From the NCBI GenBank assembly GCA_021825925.1, contig JAKAFP010000003.1, positions 186,001 to 250,000 on the forward strand: 64,000 nt of DNA, written 5' to 3'. How positions within the stretch are numbered: the stretch's first letter is position 1; each line of letters starts with the position of its first letter. Of the stretch, positions 7,759 through 16,373 are shown piece after piece. The stretch comes from Chloroflexota bacterium. Its GTDB lineage: Bacteria > Chloroflexota > Anaerolineae > Anaerolineales > Anaerolineaceae. Under the pieces are notes generated by a model. That model saw only the letters and a list, made by a program, of their open reading frames with translations. It did no database searches and had not been told where the DNA came from. The translations under genes were made by a program, and so were the position numbers.

Positions 7759-8213
7759 ACCAGATTACTTCTCGCGTATTAATAGATACGAATGTACTTG
7801 TATATTTATTCGATTCAAATGAGAGTCTCCGGCAGAACCAAGCTGCTGCTATATTAAAACTTTTTCGAGGAACAAAGTTGGGATGTTTGTCATCGCAATG
7901 TCTTTCAGAATTTGTAAGTGTAACGACACGAGGATCTCATCCAATTCTGACAAAAGAAAAAATGTATGTGGAATTACAACGTTTTCAACAGATTTTTTCA
8001 ATCATACCAGTGAACTATTCAATAGTTCTTGAAGCTGCTCGTGGATTTAAAGACCATAATATTTCTTTTTTTGATGCTCAAATTTGGGCTGCCGCTAAAT
8101 TGAATCAAATAACAACGATATTTTCGGAAATTTTCCAAGACGGACAAACATTAGAAGGAGTTCGTTTTGTAAATCCATTTTCAGCGAAATTTGAAATCGG
8201 ATTGTGGGGATAA
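7755..8213 (+). CDS. PIN domain ribonuclease toxin (VapC-like)
   Basis: A 152-residue PIN-domain protein. The acidic residues expected to hold the metal are D11 (VLIDTNVLVYLFD), E52 (CLSEFVSV) and D107 (ISFFDAQIWAAA). VapC toxins are Mg-dependent RNases that cut tRNA or rRNA when the antitoxin is lost. It starts inside the antitoxin stop codon. The AT-rich coding bias matches its partner and differs from flanking genes. Confidence 0.88.
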   Translation: MNQITSRVLIDTNVLVYLFDSNESLRQNQAAAILKLFRGTKLGCLSSQCLSEFVSVTTRGSHPILTKEKMYVELQRFQQIFSIIPVNYSIVLEAARGFKDHNISFFDAQIWAAAKLNQITTIFSEIFQDGQTLEGVRFVNPFSAKFEIGLWG

Positions 8214-8262
8214 TGTTCTTTTTCAATCTGAGCTAAACAATCAGGTTCCAAAAAGCAATAAA

Positions 8263-8277
8263 TTCTAGAAATAATTA
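8263..8277. repeat. TTCTAGAAATAATTA repeat, copy 1
   Basis: One of six copies of a short palindromic element whose fullest form is AATTATTTCTAGAAATAATT. This copy spans the stop codon of the acetyltransferase gene on the minus strand. Confidence 0.7.
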
Positions 8278-8835
8278 TAGATACTTTCTCATGATCGGCC
8301 GGGTCGGCTTTCGCCGTGCCACTTCCACATAACCCGCAGATTTAAAAGTGGAAGAAACGCCTGTATAAATGTCAGAAGAGCCGGTTTTTTTGTCTGTTTC
8401 ATAGGGATAGGACTCAACAATTTCCGTCCCGTGCGCTTTGGCGTATTGTTCGGCGGCCTCTATCAATTTTGACATCAATCCCTGATGGCGAAAATCGTGG
8501 TGAACAAAGAAACAGGGGATGGACCATACCGGTTGATCATCCACCGGGTAGAACAAGCGGGAAGTTGCAAAACGAATATAGTCTTCACGTGGGGCTACGG
8601 TCACCCAACCGGCCGCAACGCCGTCCACGTAAGCCAGCAAACCCGCTTCAACACCCCGGTGAACGAGCGTTCGCATCGCTTCCTTGAGGCCATCCTTGCC
8701 CAAAGTGTTGAAATCTTTGTTGCGCACCCGCCACCACATGCACCAGCAGCCAGCGCAGGTGGCATTGGTGTTAAACAAGTTTTCAAAATCGGGCCAACGT
8801 TCTGGCGTTAACGGAAGAATTTCAATAATTGGCAT
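8275..8835 (-). CDS. GNAT family N-acetyltransferase
   Basis: A 186-residue GNAT protein. The acyl-CoA loop region reads FFVHHDFRHQGLMSKLIEAA, with the Q/R-x-x-G/A-type turn HQGLMS, preceded by a beta strand WSIPCFFV. The N-terminus has an unusual Cys/Trp-rich patch CAGCWCMWWRV, seen in a subgroup of uncharacterised GNAT proteins. The substrate is unknown. It lies 10 bases downstream of the esterase gene on the same strand, so the two are probably co-transcribed. The stop codon lies within repeat copy 1. Confidence 0.82.
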   Translation of the reverse strand: MPIIEILPLTPERWPDFENLFNTNATCAGCWCMWWRVRNKDFNTLGKDGLKEAMRTLVHRGVEAGLLAYVDGVAAGWVTVAPREDYIRFATSRLFYPVDDQPVWSIPCFFVHHDFRHQGLMSKLIEAAEQYAKAHGTEIVESYPYETDKKTGSSDIYTGVSSTFKSAGYVEVARRKPTRPIMRKYL

Positions 8836-8845
8836 AATTGATTCC

Positions 8846-9787
8846 TCATTCGTTCAGGATGAATTTATTCGCTCTTGCGAGCACTTCATCAAAATTCGAA
8901 GGGATGTCGTGCTCCATTTCGGGGAAGACTTCCATTTCACACATTAAACCCTGATCATTAAATTTATCTTTCAATTTCATGGCGCCGGGAGTGCAGTGCT
9001 CATCCCGACCGCCCATGACAAAATAGCCGCGCAGATTTTTCAGGTTGGGCGTATTGAGAAGGGGCAGCCAGTTATTGACGTCTCCGACATAGGGAGCAAG
9101 GGCCAAAAAACCTCTGACAGGAAAGAAACCCTTAAGAGCCAGATGAATGGCGGCATGTCCCCCCTTTGAAAAACCGGCGATGATGGCCTTATTCTCATCA
9201 ATAGGGTATTGTTGTTTTATTATTTCATAATGGACTGGAATATCCTTTTCAAACCTGGTGGTATCGTTCCAGACATAAAGACCTTTGGCTGAAATTTCAG
9301 CCGATTGAGGCAACGCCACCAGCCAATTATTCCTGGTCAGAAACCCCCAATAATCCGAAAACCCCTGGGCGTTTGAATTGTTGCCGTGCAGCCCTATCAA
9401 CAGGGGAAGCTTGCTCACGGACGATTCAAGAGGTTCAAGAATTTTCAATTCAGGGCAGGTCTTGCGTTGTTCTTCTGCCAGGGTCATAAAACTGCGTTCC
9501 ACCAATGCTTCAAAACGGGGACGCCCCTGCAATGCTTTGAGATCTTCATCCCTGCGCAAAACAAAATCGTTATAGAAATAACCGAGATCCAGTGCCTGCT
9601 CGAGGATGTTTTCTGCCAGTTCGAGATTTCCCAGCATTGCGGCCAGGTCCACCCTGATCTCGTAGGCACGCCCCTGCCAGGCGGGATAGCGATCACAAAC
9701 CGAGGTCATTAAATCATAGGCTTTGGAATACTCTCCAGCCAGGTAGAGGTCAAATGTTTGTTTGAATTCAACTGGTTCATCTTTCAT
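8846..9787 (-). CDS. Alpha/beta hydrolase (phospholipase/carboxylesterase-like) with N-terminal helical repeat region
   Basis: A 313-residue protein in two parts. Residues 1-115 look like TPR-type helices (LYLAGEYSKAYDLMTSV, GNLELAENILEQAL). Residues 125-313 are an alpha/beta hydrolase with the oxyanion strand LPLLIGLHGNN, the nucleophile elbow AGFSKGGHAAI, an Asp in VMGGRDEHCTPG and a His in PEMEHDIPS. It is a likely intracellular serine esterase of unknown substrate. No signal peptide is present. It is the first gene of a unit with the GNAT gene. Confidence 0.8.
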   Translation of the reverse strand: MKDEPVEFKQTFDLYLAGEYSKAYDLMTSVCDRYPAWQGRAYEIRVDLAAMLGNLELAENILEQALDLGYFYNDFVLRRDEDLKALQGRPRFEALVERSFMTLAEEQRKTCPELKILEPLESSVSKLPLLIGLHGNNSNAQGFSDYWGFLTRNNWLVALPQSAEISAKGLYVWNDTTRFEKDIPVHYEIIKQQYPIDENKAIIAGFSKGGHAAIHLALKGFFPVRGFLALAPYVGDVNNWLPLLNTPNLKNLRGYFVMGGRDEHCTPGAMKLKDKFNDQGLMCEMEVFPEMEHDIPSNFDEVLARANKFILNE

Positions 9788-9920
9788 CTCTTACCTCCAT
9801 CCTCATATCTTTATTTTACACTTTTCTTTTTCGTATAGGTTGGTTACTGGAATTTTTAATCATCTCGTTGTATACTCGTTAACACACTATTTCTTTATCT
9901 TCTGAATTAAGAGGACGCCC

Positions 9921-11048
9921 ATGAAAGCCACAGTCACCCAACAACATTTGGCTCACGGACTCAGCGTGGTTAGCCGTGCGGTTTCTCCGCGCAGCACTCT
10001 GCCAGTTTTGGCAAACGTACTGGTGGCCACGGACGAAGGTCGCCTGCGTTTATCTGCCACCAACCTTGAAATGGGCATCACTTGCTGGATCCCTGCACAA
10101 ATCCAGGAAGAAGGCTCCATCACCGTTCCTGCTCGCACGCTGGTGGACCTTGTTGGAACTTTCCCCAATGAAAATGTACAGCTCACCCTCGATACCCGCA
10201 CCCAGACCATCACCCTGGTTTGCAACAGTTCAGTGCATGATATCAAAGGCATTGACGCACAGGATTTCCCTCCCATCCCGGTGCCCGATCTGGCCGAAGG
10301 AGTGGACCTCAATCTGGTGGATTTCCGCGAGATGATCCAACAGGTGGCTTTTGCCGCCTCTGCAGATGAAGCCCGCCCGGTGCTGCAGGGTGTCAAAATG
10401 GAAGTACAGGAAAGCCAGATCACTTTGGCTGCTACAGACGGATTCAGAATTTCCGTTCGAAAAGAACTGCTGGCCAATCCGATCAAACAAGAATTCTCGA
10501 TCATCATCCCCGCCCGCGCCATGAGCGAATTGGCCCGTATCGCAGGCGACAGCGACAAGACCGTCACCATGGTCGTGCCACAGGGCCGCGGACAGGTCAT
10601 TTTCCACCTTAATGACGCAGAACTGGTTTCACAATTGATTGATGGAAACTTCCCAGATTTTCGAGCCATCATCCCTCACAATTACAAAACCCGCACGACC
10701 ATCTCGACCCCGGCATTTCTCAAAGCCTGCAAGCAAGCCGAGATCATCGCGCGTGAAGGTAACAATGTAATTAAACTGAATGTCATTCCTGAAGAGAATG
10801 GAAGTGGTCGGGTCGAGATCAGTGCTTTGACTGAAGAGACCGGCAAAAGCGATATCCAGATGGAAGCCAACATTGAAGGCAACTCGTTGCTGATCGCCTT
10901 TAATGTACGTTTCTTGCGTGAGGTGCTGGATGTGATCAAGGCGCCCAGTGTGGCTTTGGAAACTAATGCCAACAACACTCCAGGCGTTGTGCGCCCTGTC
11001 GGCGACGACAACTTCACCCACGTGATCATGCCCATGCATTTGGGCTGA
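9921..11048 (+). CDS. dnaN: DNA polymerase III subunit beta (sliding clamp)
   Basis: A 375-residue beta clamp, full length for the family (three clamp domains of about 120 residues). MKATVTQQHLAHGLSVVSRAV at the N-terminus and GVKMEVQESQITLAATDGFRIS in domain 2 are diagnostic. LIDGNFPDFRAIIP gives the [LI]xGxFPDY motif of the partner-binding region, and the end VIMPMHLG fits the usual MPMxL tail. The clamp tethers replicative polymerase to DNA. Its position near DnaA boxes and parS is typical of origin regions, although dnaA is not in the window. Confidence 0.97.
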   Translation: MKATVTQQHLAHGLSVVSRAVSPRSTLPVLANVLVATDEGRLRLSATNLEMGITCWIPAQIQEEGSITVPARTLVDLVGTFPNENVQLTLDTRTQTITLVCNSSVHDIKGIDAQDFPPIPVPDLAEGVDLNLVDFREMIQQVAFAASADEARPVLQGVKMEVQESQITLAATDGFRISVRKELLANPIKQEFSIIIPARAMSELARIAGDSDKTVTMVVPQGRGQVIFHLNDAELVSQLIDGNFPDFRAIIPHNYKTRTTISTPAFLKACKQAEIIAREGNNVIKLNVIPEENGSGRVEISALTEETGKSDIQMEANIEGNSLLIAFNVRFLREVLDVIKAPSVALETNANNTPGVVRPVGDDNFTHVIMPMHLG

Positions 11049-11071
11049 TCCACACAATCTCTCGTAACGGA

Positions 11072-11095
11072 TTCCCCTCTCCAACGAGAGGGGAA
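11072..11095 (+). terminator. Hairpin after dnaN, probable terminator
   Basis: A 10-bp stem TTCCCCTCTC/GAGAGGGGAA (11072-11081, 11086-11095) around a CAAC loop, then ATTGTTTC. Its CCCCTCTC core resembles the larger hairpin at 35013-35067. Confidence 0.6.
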
Positions 11096-11110
11096 ATTGT
11101 TTCAGGAGAA

Positions 11111-11134
11111 TTAATTATTTCTAGAAATAATTAA
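11111..11134. repeat. TTTCTAGAAATAATT repeat, copy 2: perfect 24-bp palindrome
   Basis: TTAATTATTTCT followed by AGAAATAATTAA is a perfect 24-bp inverted repeat. It sits between an AGGAG (11104-11108) and the ATG at 11136. If it folds as a hairpin in the mRNA it brings the Shine-Dalgarno site next to the start codon. Confidence 0.85.
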
Positions 11135-11135
11135 A

Positions 11136-13454
11136 ATGGATTTCTTACCTAACTCCTCCGAACGATTATTGAGCCTCACCATCGCCCTGGGACAGTACCC
11201 CATATTGGGCACCAAAATTCGCGCGCGCATGCGTGCGGAATTGTTTAACCGCGGCATCATAGATCAAAAAGAATTTGAAGCCCAGGTTCGCAGTGAGGCC
11301 ATCCAGACCCAAAAAATGGAAGGCATTGACAACCCGTATTATCAGGAGCCTTCCGAGATATGGGAGACACGGAAATCCGTTTTGCGCGATCAACTGACAG
11401 ATCTGCTTTTCAGCCGTCACCTGCCATTCGAATTAATGGAAACCATGATCAGCGAAGTGCTGGTCGAAAAAGGCATCACCCCCACCGAACAACATCTGGC
11501 GATCAACCCTGAACTTGCGCCTCTGGACCTGGTCTTTGAGCAGGCGTTGACCATTGAACGCATGCCCGAAGAAACCAAAACCAGGCTGATCCCAAGGCTC
11601 GAAGAGACCAAAGTGGTGCTGATCCGCAGCATGATCAGCGACCATTTGCGCTACATCAACATTGCCAAGGAATGGTTAACGGTTAACGACCTGGCTGAAA
11701 TTCGCCGCAGAAAAATTGGCGCCGGAAGAATTGGTGGCAAGGCGGCGGGTATGCTGCTGGCCCAGCACATTCTCAAGAACTCACCTGATCTAGGCGAAAG
11801 TGCCAATATTTCTGTTCCTGAATCATTCTATGTTGGCTCAGATGAATTTTATAATTTTATTGCCCTGAATAATTTTGTGGGCTGGAACGACCAGAAATAT
11901 AAGACCGAAGAAGAAATGCGGGCAGATTTCAGCAAGATCGAGCAGGATTTCCAGACTGGCGATTTTGCACCATATTTCCTCGATCAGATCCAGACCATGT
12001 TGATCAAGATCGGCAAGCAGCCGTTGATCGTCCGATCGTCCAGTTTGCTCGAAGACAGTTTTGGAACTGCGTTCGCCGGAAAATACGAGAGTATCTTCTG
12101 TCCAAATCAGGGAACACTGGAAGAGAACCTGAAGGCTTTGACCAGCGCGATCGCCCAGATTTATGCATCCGTGTTCAATCCCAATGCTCTGGTTTACCGG
12201 CGCAGCAAAGGATTACAGGACTACGACGAGCGGATGGCGCTGCTGATCCAGATCGTGGAAGGCGAGCGATATGGCGACTACCTCATGCCGCATGCGGCAG
12301 GGGTTGCTTTCAGCCGCAACCTTTATCGCTGGGCACCGCAGATCCGCGTTGAAGACGGATTTGTGCGGCTGGTCTGGGGGCTGGGCACAAGAGCTGTTGA
12401 TCGGGTGGGGAATGATTATCCGCGTCTGGTAGCCTTGAGCCATCCGCTATTAAGACCGAGCAATGAACCTCAAAACATCCGCCGTTACTCGCAGCAGTAT
12501 GTGGATTTGATTGACCTGAAAGAAAACAAGTTGACCACTCTGGCTGTCAAAGACGTACTGGATGCTGATTATCCTCCCCTGCGCTACATTGCCCAAATGG
12601 ACGAAGGCGGTTATTTTGAATCCATCCGCAGTTTGATCATCAAAGACACTAAAGACCTTGTGTTAACTTTTGATGTACTTTTGCAGCGAACTCCGTTCAC
12701 AAATCGTATGAAAGGCATTCTACGAGCCCTTGAATTGGCTTATCACGCCCCGGTGGATGTGGAGTTTGCCTTGAGTCTGAAACAGGATGTCGGTTTGCAG
12801 CCCAAGTTGGGGATCGTCATGCTGCAGTGTCGTCCGCAAAGTCACCTGGGCGAATCTGATACAGAAAAGATGCCCACCAATCTTACTGAAAAAGAGGTGC
12901 TCTTTACCTCAGATTTCATGGTGCCACGCGGCAAGATAGACAAGATCAATTATGTGGTCTATGTAAACGCCAGGAATTATTTTGCCCTGAAAAGCAACGT
13001 TGAGAGAGTGGAACTTGCCAGAACCATCGGGCGGTTGAATGAAGCCCTACAAAAAGAGAAATTCATTTGTGTGGGGCCAGGCAGGTGGGGAAGCTCAAAT
13101 GCAGACCTGGGCGTACCAATTGCCTACGGAGATATCTACCATTCCAAAGCCTTGGTCGAGATGGCCGGAGAAAACCTTGGATTGCCGCCAGAACCTTCGC
13201 TTGGAACGCACTTCTTCCAGGACCTTTTGGAGGCGCAGATCTATCCTTTGGCGCTGCAATTGGACGATCCAAAGACGGTCTTCAATCGGGAATTCTTCGA
13301 TGAGATGCCCAATCATTTGAATGAATGGATTGCAGCGGATGAGCAATATGAAGGGTGTCTAAAATTGCTGGCGATTGGAGATTATTCCCCTGGGAAAACC
13401 CTGTCCATTATCATGAACGATGATGTTGGAAAAGTACTCGCTTATATCGCATAA
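11136..13454 (+). CDS. PEP/pyruvate-binding domain protein (PEP synthase/PPDK ATP-grasp-like), no phosphohistidine domain
   Basis: A 772-residue protein. After about 190 residues of helical N-terminus, RRRKIGAGRIGGKAAGMLLA and KQPLIVRSSSLLEDSFGTAFAGKYES match the nucleotide-binding domain of PEP synthase and pyruvate phosphate dikinase. GVAFSRN and RLVWGLGTRAVDRVGNDYPR continue that domain, and VMLQCRPQS marks its usual end. The swivelling phosphohistidine domain and the PEP-binding barrel are not recognisable. Instead the last 180 residues (FICVGPGRWGSSNADLGVPI) form an unrelated C-terminal region. It may phosphorylate or bind a substrate other than pyruvate; the function is unknown. The start is separated from its likely ribosome site by a palindrome. 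Confidence 0.8.
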   Translation: MDFLPNSSERLLSLTIALGQYPILGTKIRARMRAELFNRGIIDQKEFEAQVRSEAIQTQKMEGIDNPYYQEPSEIWETRKSVLRDQLTDLLFSRHLPFELMETMISEVLVEKGITPTEQHLAINPELAPLDLVFEQALTIERMPEETKTRLIPRLEETKVVLIRSMISDHLRYINIAKEWLTVNDLAEIRRRKIGAGRIGGKAAGMLLAQHILKNSPDLGESANISVPESFYVGSDEFYNFIALNNFVGWNDQKYKTEEEMRADFSKIEQDFQTGDFAPYFLDQIQTMLIKIGKQPLIVRSSSLLEDSFGTAFAGKYESIFCPNQGTLEENLKALTSAIAQIYASVFNPNALVYRRSKGLQDYDERMALLIQIVEGERYGDYLMPHAAGVAFSRNLYRWAPQIRVEDGFVRLVWGLGTRAVDRVGNDYPRLVALSHPLLRPSNEPQNIRRYSQQYVDLIDLKENKLTTLAVKDVLDADYPPLRYIAQMDEGGYFESIRSLIIKDTKDLVLTFDVLLQRTPFTNRMKGILRALELAYHAPVDVEFALSLKQDVGLQPKLGIVMLQCRPQSHLGESDTEKMPTNLTEKEVLFTSDFMVPRGKIDKINYVVYVNARNYFALKSNVERVELARTIGRLNEALQKEKFICVGPGRWGSSNADLGVPIAYGDIYHSKALVEMAGENLGLPPEPSLGTHFFQDLLEAQIYPLALQLDDPKTVFNREFFDEMPNHLNEWIAADEQYEGCLKLLAIGDYSPGKTLSIIMNDDVGKVLAYIA

Positions 13455-13455
13455 A

Positions 13456-13485
13456 AAAATACGACCGGATTTCCGGTCGTATTTT
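13456..13485. terminator. Bidirectional terminator
   Basis: AAAATACGACCGGA pairs with TCCGGTCGTATTTT (14 bp), with A-run and T-run on the two sides. It serves both the PEP-binding protein gene and the convergent YhfC gene. Confidence 0.85.
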
Positions 13486-13505
13486 GTAATAAGAATAAGA
13501 GATAT

Positions 13506-14492
13506 TTATTTTTCTTCAGAAGGCTGTTCTTCTTTTTCTTCGCTTTCTTCAGTAACTGCCTCTTCAAACAAATCGTCTTCCTTTACTTCCTCATCCTCTT
13601 CATCTTCATCGTCAACATCATCATCTTCGATGTCATCCAGCTCGTCGGGATCAACGCCCAATTCTTCAGCCAGCTCTTTGCGCTTGTCTGTTTCTTCCTT
13701 GTAGAAGTAGTAGATCAGATAAATATTTGCGAGCATGAAGATGGATAAAACGCCTTCGATACCCCAGGAACCCCATCCGCTGTAGGAGAGGAAAACGGCG
13801 ATACCATCCACCAGCATGTGATAGAAGAAGGCGAGGGCAAACCAGCCGAAGTTTTTGCTGCGGATGGCTTTCCAAACCAGCACCGAAAGGAATATCTGGG
13901 TGGAGATGGCAATCAAGCGTTCCACACCGGGTAAAAATCCAAGGTGCCAGGGATTGGTCCAGAACTGGGCAATCTGGGATGCGGTGTACTGCACCTGGTC
14001 CATGGAGATGCCTTTGGCAATTTGAGCGCCGGGATTATAAAACAAAATGTAGAAGAAATTGATCAGCGCACCACCAAATAACGGGAAGAACGGCCAAACC
14101 GCAAAACCGATGCTTTCGATACCACCATGGCCGATACCCAGACCCACCGAAGCTTCGATCCGTTTGGTTTTCTTTTTCATGATCAAAAAACCAAAATACC
14201 GGGCGGTTTCTTCAAACAAGGCAGCCAGGAACCCTAGAATAACGGCATTGAACAGTGGAATCCACTGGGTGGCTGGAACGGGAAGCGTACCATTATTGAA
14301 AAGTTTGCTGACCAATTGCAGTACGGGATAATGGACGACCTGGGAGACCAGAAAGGTCAAAACACCGGTGAGGATGACCCACCAGGAGACTTTGAAGCGC
14401 CGCACCACAAGAACGGTCAACGCGATCGGAACGCCGATCATGAGAAGTATCGTCACTGTATACGAAATAAACAATCCTATATTTGTTTCCAT
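13506..14492 (-). CDS. YhfC-family putative intramembrane metallopeptidase with acidic tail
   Basis: A 328-residue polytopic membrane protein with about eight hydrophobic segments. Conserved polar residues inside the membrane (E94 E95 and R98 in FEETARYFG, H122 and E125 in GHGGIES, H225 and D229 in YHMLVDG) match the YhfC putative membrane peptidase family, distantly related to CPBP/PrsW proteases. Residues from about 275 form an Asp/Glu-rich cytoplasmic tail (DDIEDDDVDDEDEEDEE), which is not typical and may bind cations or basic proteins. It is monocistronic. The parS sites lie just upstream. Confidence 0.8.
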   Translation of the reverse strand: METNIGLFISYTVTILLMIGVPIALTVLVVRRFKVSWWVILTGVLTFLVSQVVHYPVLQLVSKLFNNGTLPVPATQWIPLFNAVILGFLAALFEETARYFGFLIMKKKTKRIEASVGLGIGHGGIESIGFAVWPFFPLFGGALINFFYILFYNPGAQIAKGISMDQVQYTASQIAQFWTNPWHLGFLPGVERLIAISTQIFLSVLVWKAIRSKNFGWFALAFFYHMLVDGIAVFLSYSGWGSWGIEGVLSIFMLANIYLIYYFYKEETDKRKELAEELGVDPDELDDIEDDDVDDEDEEDEEVKEDDLFEEAVTEESEEKEEQPSEEK

Positions 14493-14618
14493 CCTGATTC
14501 CTTTTTAACTAAAGATTGGCGTACCTGGCGCTTTGGCTTTACTGCAGATCGCGTACTGATTGAGTATATGCTTTTTTGATGATTTTAGGTAGTACGAAAA
14601 TTTGTAGAACTGTCGAGA

Positions 14619-14634
14619 TGTTTCACGTGAAACA
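14619..14634. promoter_or_regulatory. parS: parS site 1 (ParB binding)
   Basis: TGTTTCACGTGAAACA, a perfect match to the 16-bp palindromic bacterial parS consensus. ParB loads here and the ParABS/SMC system segregates origins. It lies in the gap between the YhfC gene and the ABC permease gene. Confidence 0.95.
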
Positions 14635-14656
14635 ATAGAAATTCCCCATCCTGGTT

Positions 14657-14672
14657 TGTTTCACGTGAAACA
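14657..14672. promoter_or_regulatory. parS: parS site 2 (ParB binding)
   Basis: A second perfect TGTTTCACGTGAAACA, 38 bp from the first. Paired parS sites near dnaN and DnaA boxes mark the origin domain. Confidence 0.95.
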
Positions 14673-14682
14673 TTATTTAGGT

Positions 14683-15441
14683 TTACAGCTCCTGTTTGCG
14701 GAAAGCCAACCAGGCGATACCCAGTGAGGTTACGATCAATCCCAGGCTGACCCACAAGCTGGTCCAGTTGGTGACAGGGGTACCATTCATCAGCGATGAG
14801 GCGTTTCCGAGAAGAGCGTCCGGCAGGTTGATGCCAAAGCCTGGCAATCCGCCTAGTATCCCCAACAGGATCAGGGTGCCAAAAGACAATCCAATGGCGA
14901 TGTATTGGGTGCGGGTCAAGGTTGAATAAAGCAGGGTGATGGCCACATATACCAGAAGGTAAAGGATGATCAGTCCGTTCAGTGCCAGCCAGTTGAGAAT
15001 ATTCAGCTCTCCAAACAGAAAGTAGGTATAGTAATAAGCTGCAACACCAGCGATCAGCACGGCGATGATGAAGGTCAACGCGAGGGAGGCAAATTTGGCC
15101 AGCAAAAAGCTGCCCCTGGGCATGGGTTTTGACAGGATCATGGCGGCGGTGCCCTTGTCTTTTTCGACTGCCATGGCGCCCATTGAGAAGACCAGCGCCA
15201 GTAAAACGCCAAATTGGGTCACGTTCTTGATGAACTGGGCCACAGCGTCATTGATGGTGGGTTCGGGGATCAGGCCGACAAAGGATTCTCCTCCAGGCAC
15301 CAGGGACATGAGCTGAGGGGTCATTTTGGCCATTAATGGGGAAGTCATGCCGAACAACACCAGTACCACCAGTGCGATCAAAAATTTACGTGTGCGCCGT
15401 TGTTCAAGAAATTCTTTTGAGAGTGCGGTCATAAAATTCAT
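14683..15441 (-). CDS. ABC-2 type transporter permease
   Basis: A 252-residue protein with a cytosolic N-terminus (MNFMTALSKEFLEQRRTRKF) and six membrane segments, the ABC-2 permease layout. GAMAVEKDKGTAAMILSKPMPRGSF is the typical loop after helix 2. It shares a 4-base ATGA overlap with the ATPase gene upstream. In order and type it resembles YxlG of the Bacillus yxlEFG cluster. The transported substrate is unknown. It is the last gene of the GntR-headed operon. Confidence 0.88.
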   Translation of the reverse strand: MNFMTALSKEFLEQRRTRKFLIALVVLVLFGMTSPLMAKMTPQLMSLVPGGESFVGLIPEPTINDAVAQFIKNVTQFGVLLALVFSMGAMAVEKDKGTAAMILSKPMPRGSFLLAKFASLALTFIIAVLIAGVAAYYYTYFLFGELNILNWLALNGLIILYLLVYVAITLLYSTLTRTQYIAIGLSFGTLILLGILGGLPGFGINLPDALLGNASSLMNGTPVTNWTSLWVSLGLIVTSLGIAWLAFRKQEL

Positions 15442-16373
15442 TTTTGGCTCCCGGTCAACTGCATGAAGATATCCTCCAGTGACGGTTTGACCACTTCCAG
15501 TTTTTCAAACGAGACATTGTGCTTTAGTGCGTCCTGCATGACTTCCTGCTGGGCGGCATGTACATCTTTGACGGCCAGGTGAAAACGATAGCCTTCTGTG
15601 GTGACGCCGGTCACGTTGGATAGTTGTTCGAGACGCAGCTTCCACTCGGGCATCAACGCGGCAGTTCCGTTGCTGGTGGTCAGTTCCAGGGCAGGGATGG
15701 CGTACCGCTCCATCAGATCTTCTTTTTTGTCCTGGGTGATCAACCGGCCTTTATTGATGATGCCTACGGTGTCGCAAACGCGTTCCACGTCTGCGAGAAT
15801 ATGGCTGGACATGATCACGGTACATTCGCTGCTCAGGCTTTCGATCATCTCGAGCACTTCCTTGCGACCGGCAGGGTCCAGAGCGCTGACGGGCTCATCC
15901 AGGAGCAGCAGTGACGGGCGGTTCATGAGTGCCTGGGCGATACCGAGGCGCTGGCGCATGCCGCGTGAAAACCCGCCGATATGGCGCTTGGAGACCTCTT
16001 TGAGCCCGGATTGTTCGAGCAGCTGGTCGGTGCGCAGACGCCTATCTTTGGATTCCAGTTTGAAGATCTTGCCCACGTACTCAAGATATTCACGCGGACT
16101 CATCCAGGCGTAGAAGGCTGGTTCCTCGGGCAGGTAACCTAAACGGGTCTTTTGGTTTGAACCGGATTTGCTGATGTTCTGATCTCCGAAGAAGATGCTG
16201 CCTGAGTCGGCTTGCGCCAATCCAGCCAGGATGCGCAGGGTGGTGGTTTTACCTGCTCCATTTGGACCTAAAAATCCAAACACGGACCCGGATTCAACCG
16301 TGAGATTCAGTCCATCCAGCGCATTGATACTCCCGTATTTTTTGCGCAGGGCTTCGATCTTTACGGAGTTCAT
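15438..16373 (-). CDS. ABC transporter ATP-binding protein
   Basis: A 311-residue ABC ATPase. GPNGAGKT is the Walker A loop, GGFSRGMRQRLG the signature helix, and LLLLDEPVSALDP the Walker B with D-loop. SSHIL provides the switch His. A C-terminal extension of about 80 residues (HNVSFEKLEVVKPSLEDIF) is typical of ATPases paired with ABC-2 permeases. It pairs with the permease gene (ATGA overlap) and overlaps the PLDc_N gene by 4 bases, so all three are coupled. It is similar to YxlF. Confidence 0.93.
   Translation of the reverse strand: MNSVKIEALRKKYGSINALDGLNLTVESGSVFGFLGPNGAGKTTTLRILAGLAQADSGSIFFGDQNISKSGSNQKTRLGYLPEEPAFYAWMSPREYLEYVGKIFKLESKDRRLRTDQLLEQSGLKEVSKRHIGGFSRGMRQRLGIAQALMNRPSLLLLDEPVSALDPAGRKEVLEMIESLSSECTVIMSSHILADVERVCDTVGIINKGRLITQDKKEDLMERYAIPALELTTSNGTAALMPEWKLRLEQLSNVTGVTTEGYRFHLAVKDVHAAQQEVMQDALKHNVSFEKLEVVKPSLEDIFMQLTGSQK

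Noticed and set aside
9953-10672. Long minus-strand open frame within dnaN
   Set aside because: It is a shadow of the dnaN coding frame; dnaN is full length and conserved.
13420-13704. Plus-strand serine-rich open frame
   Set aside because: It is the complement of the Asp/Glu-rich tail of the YhfC-type protein and has no independent support.
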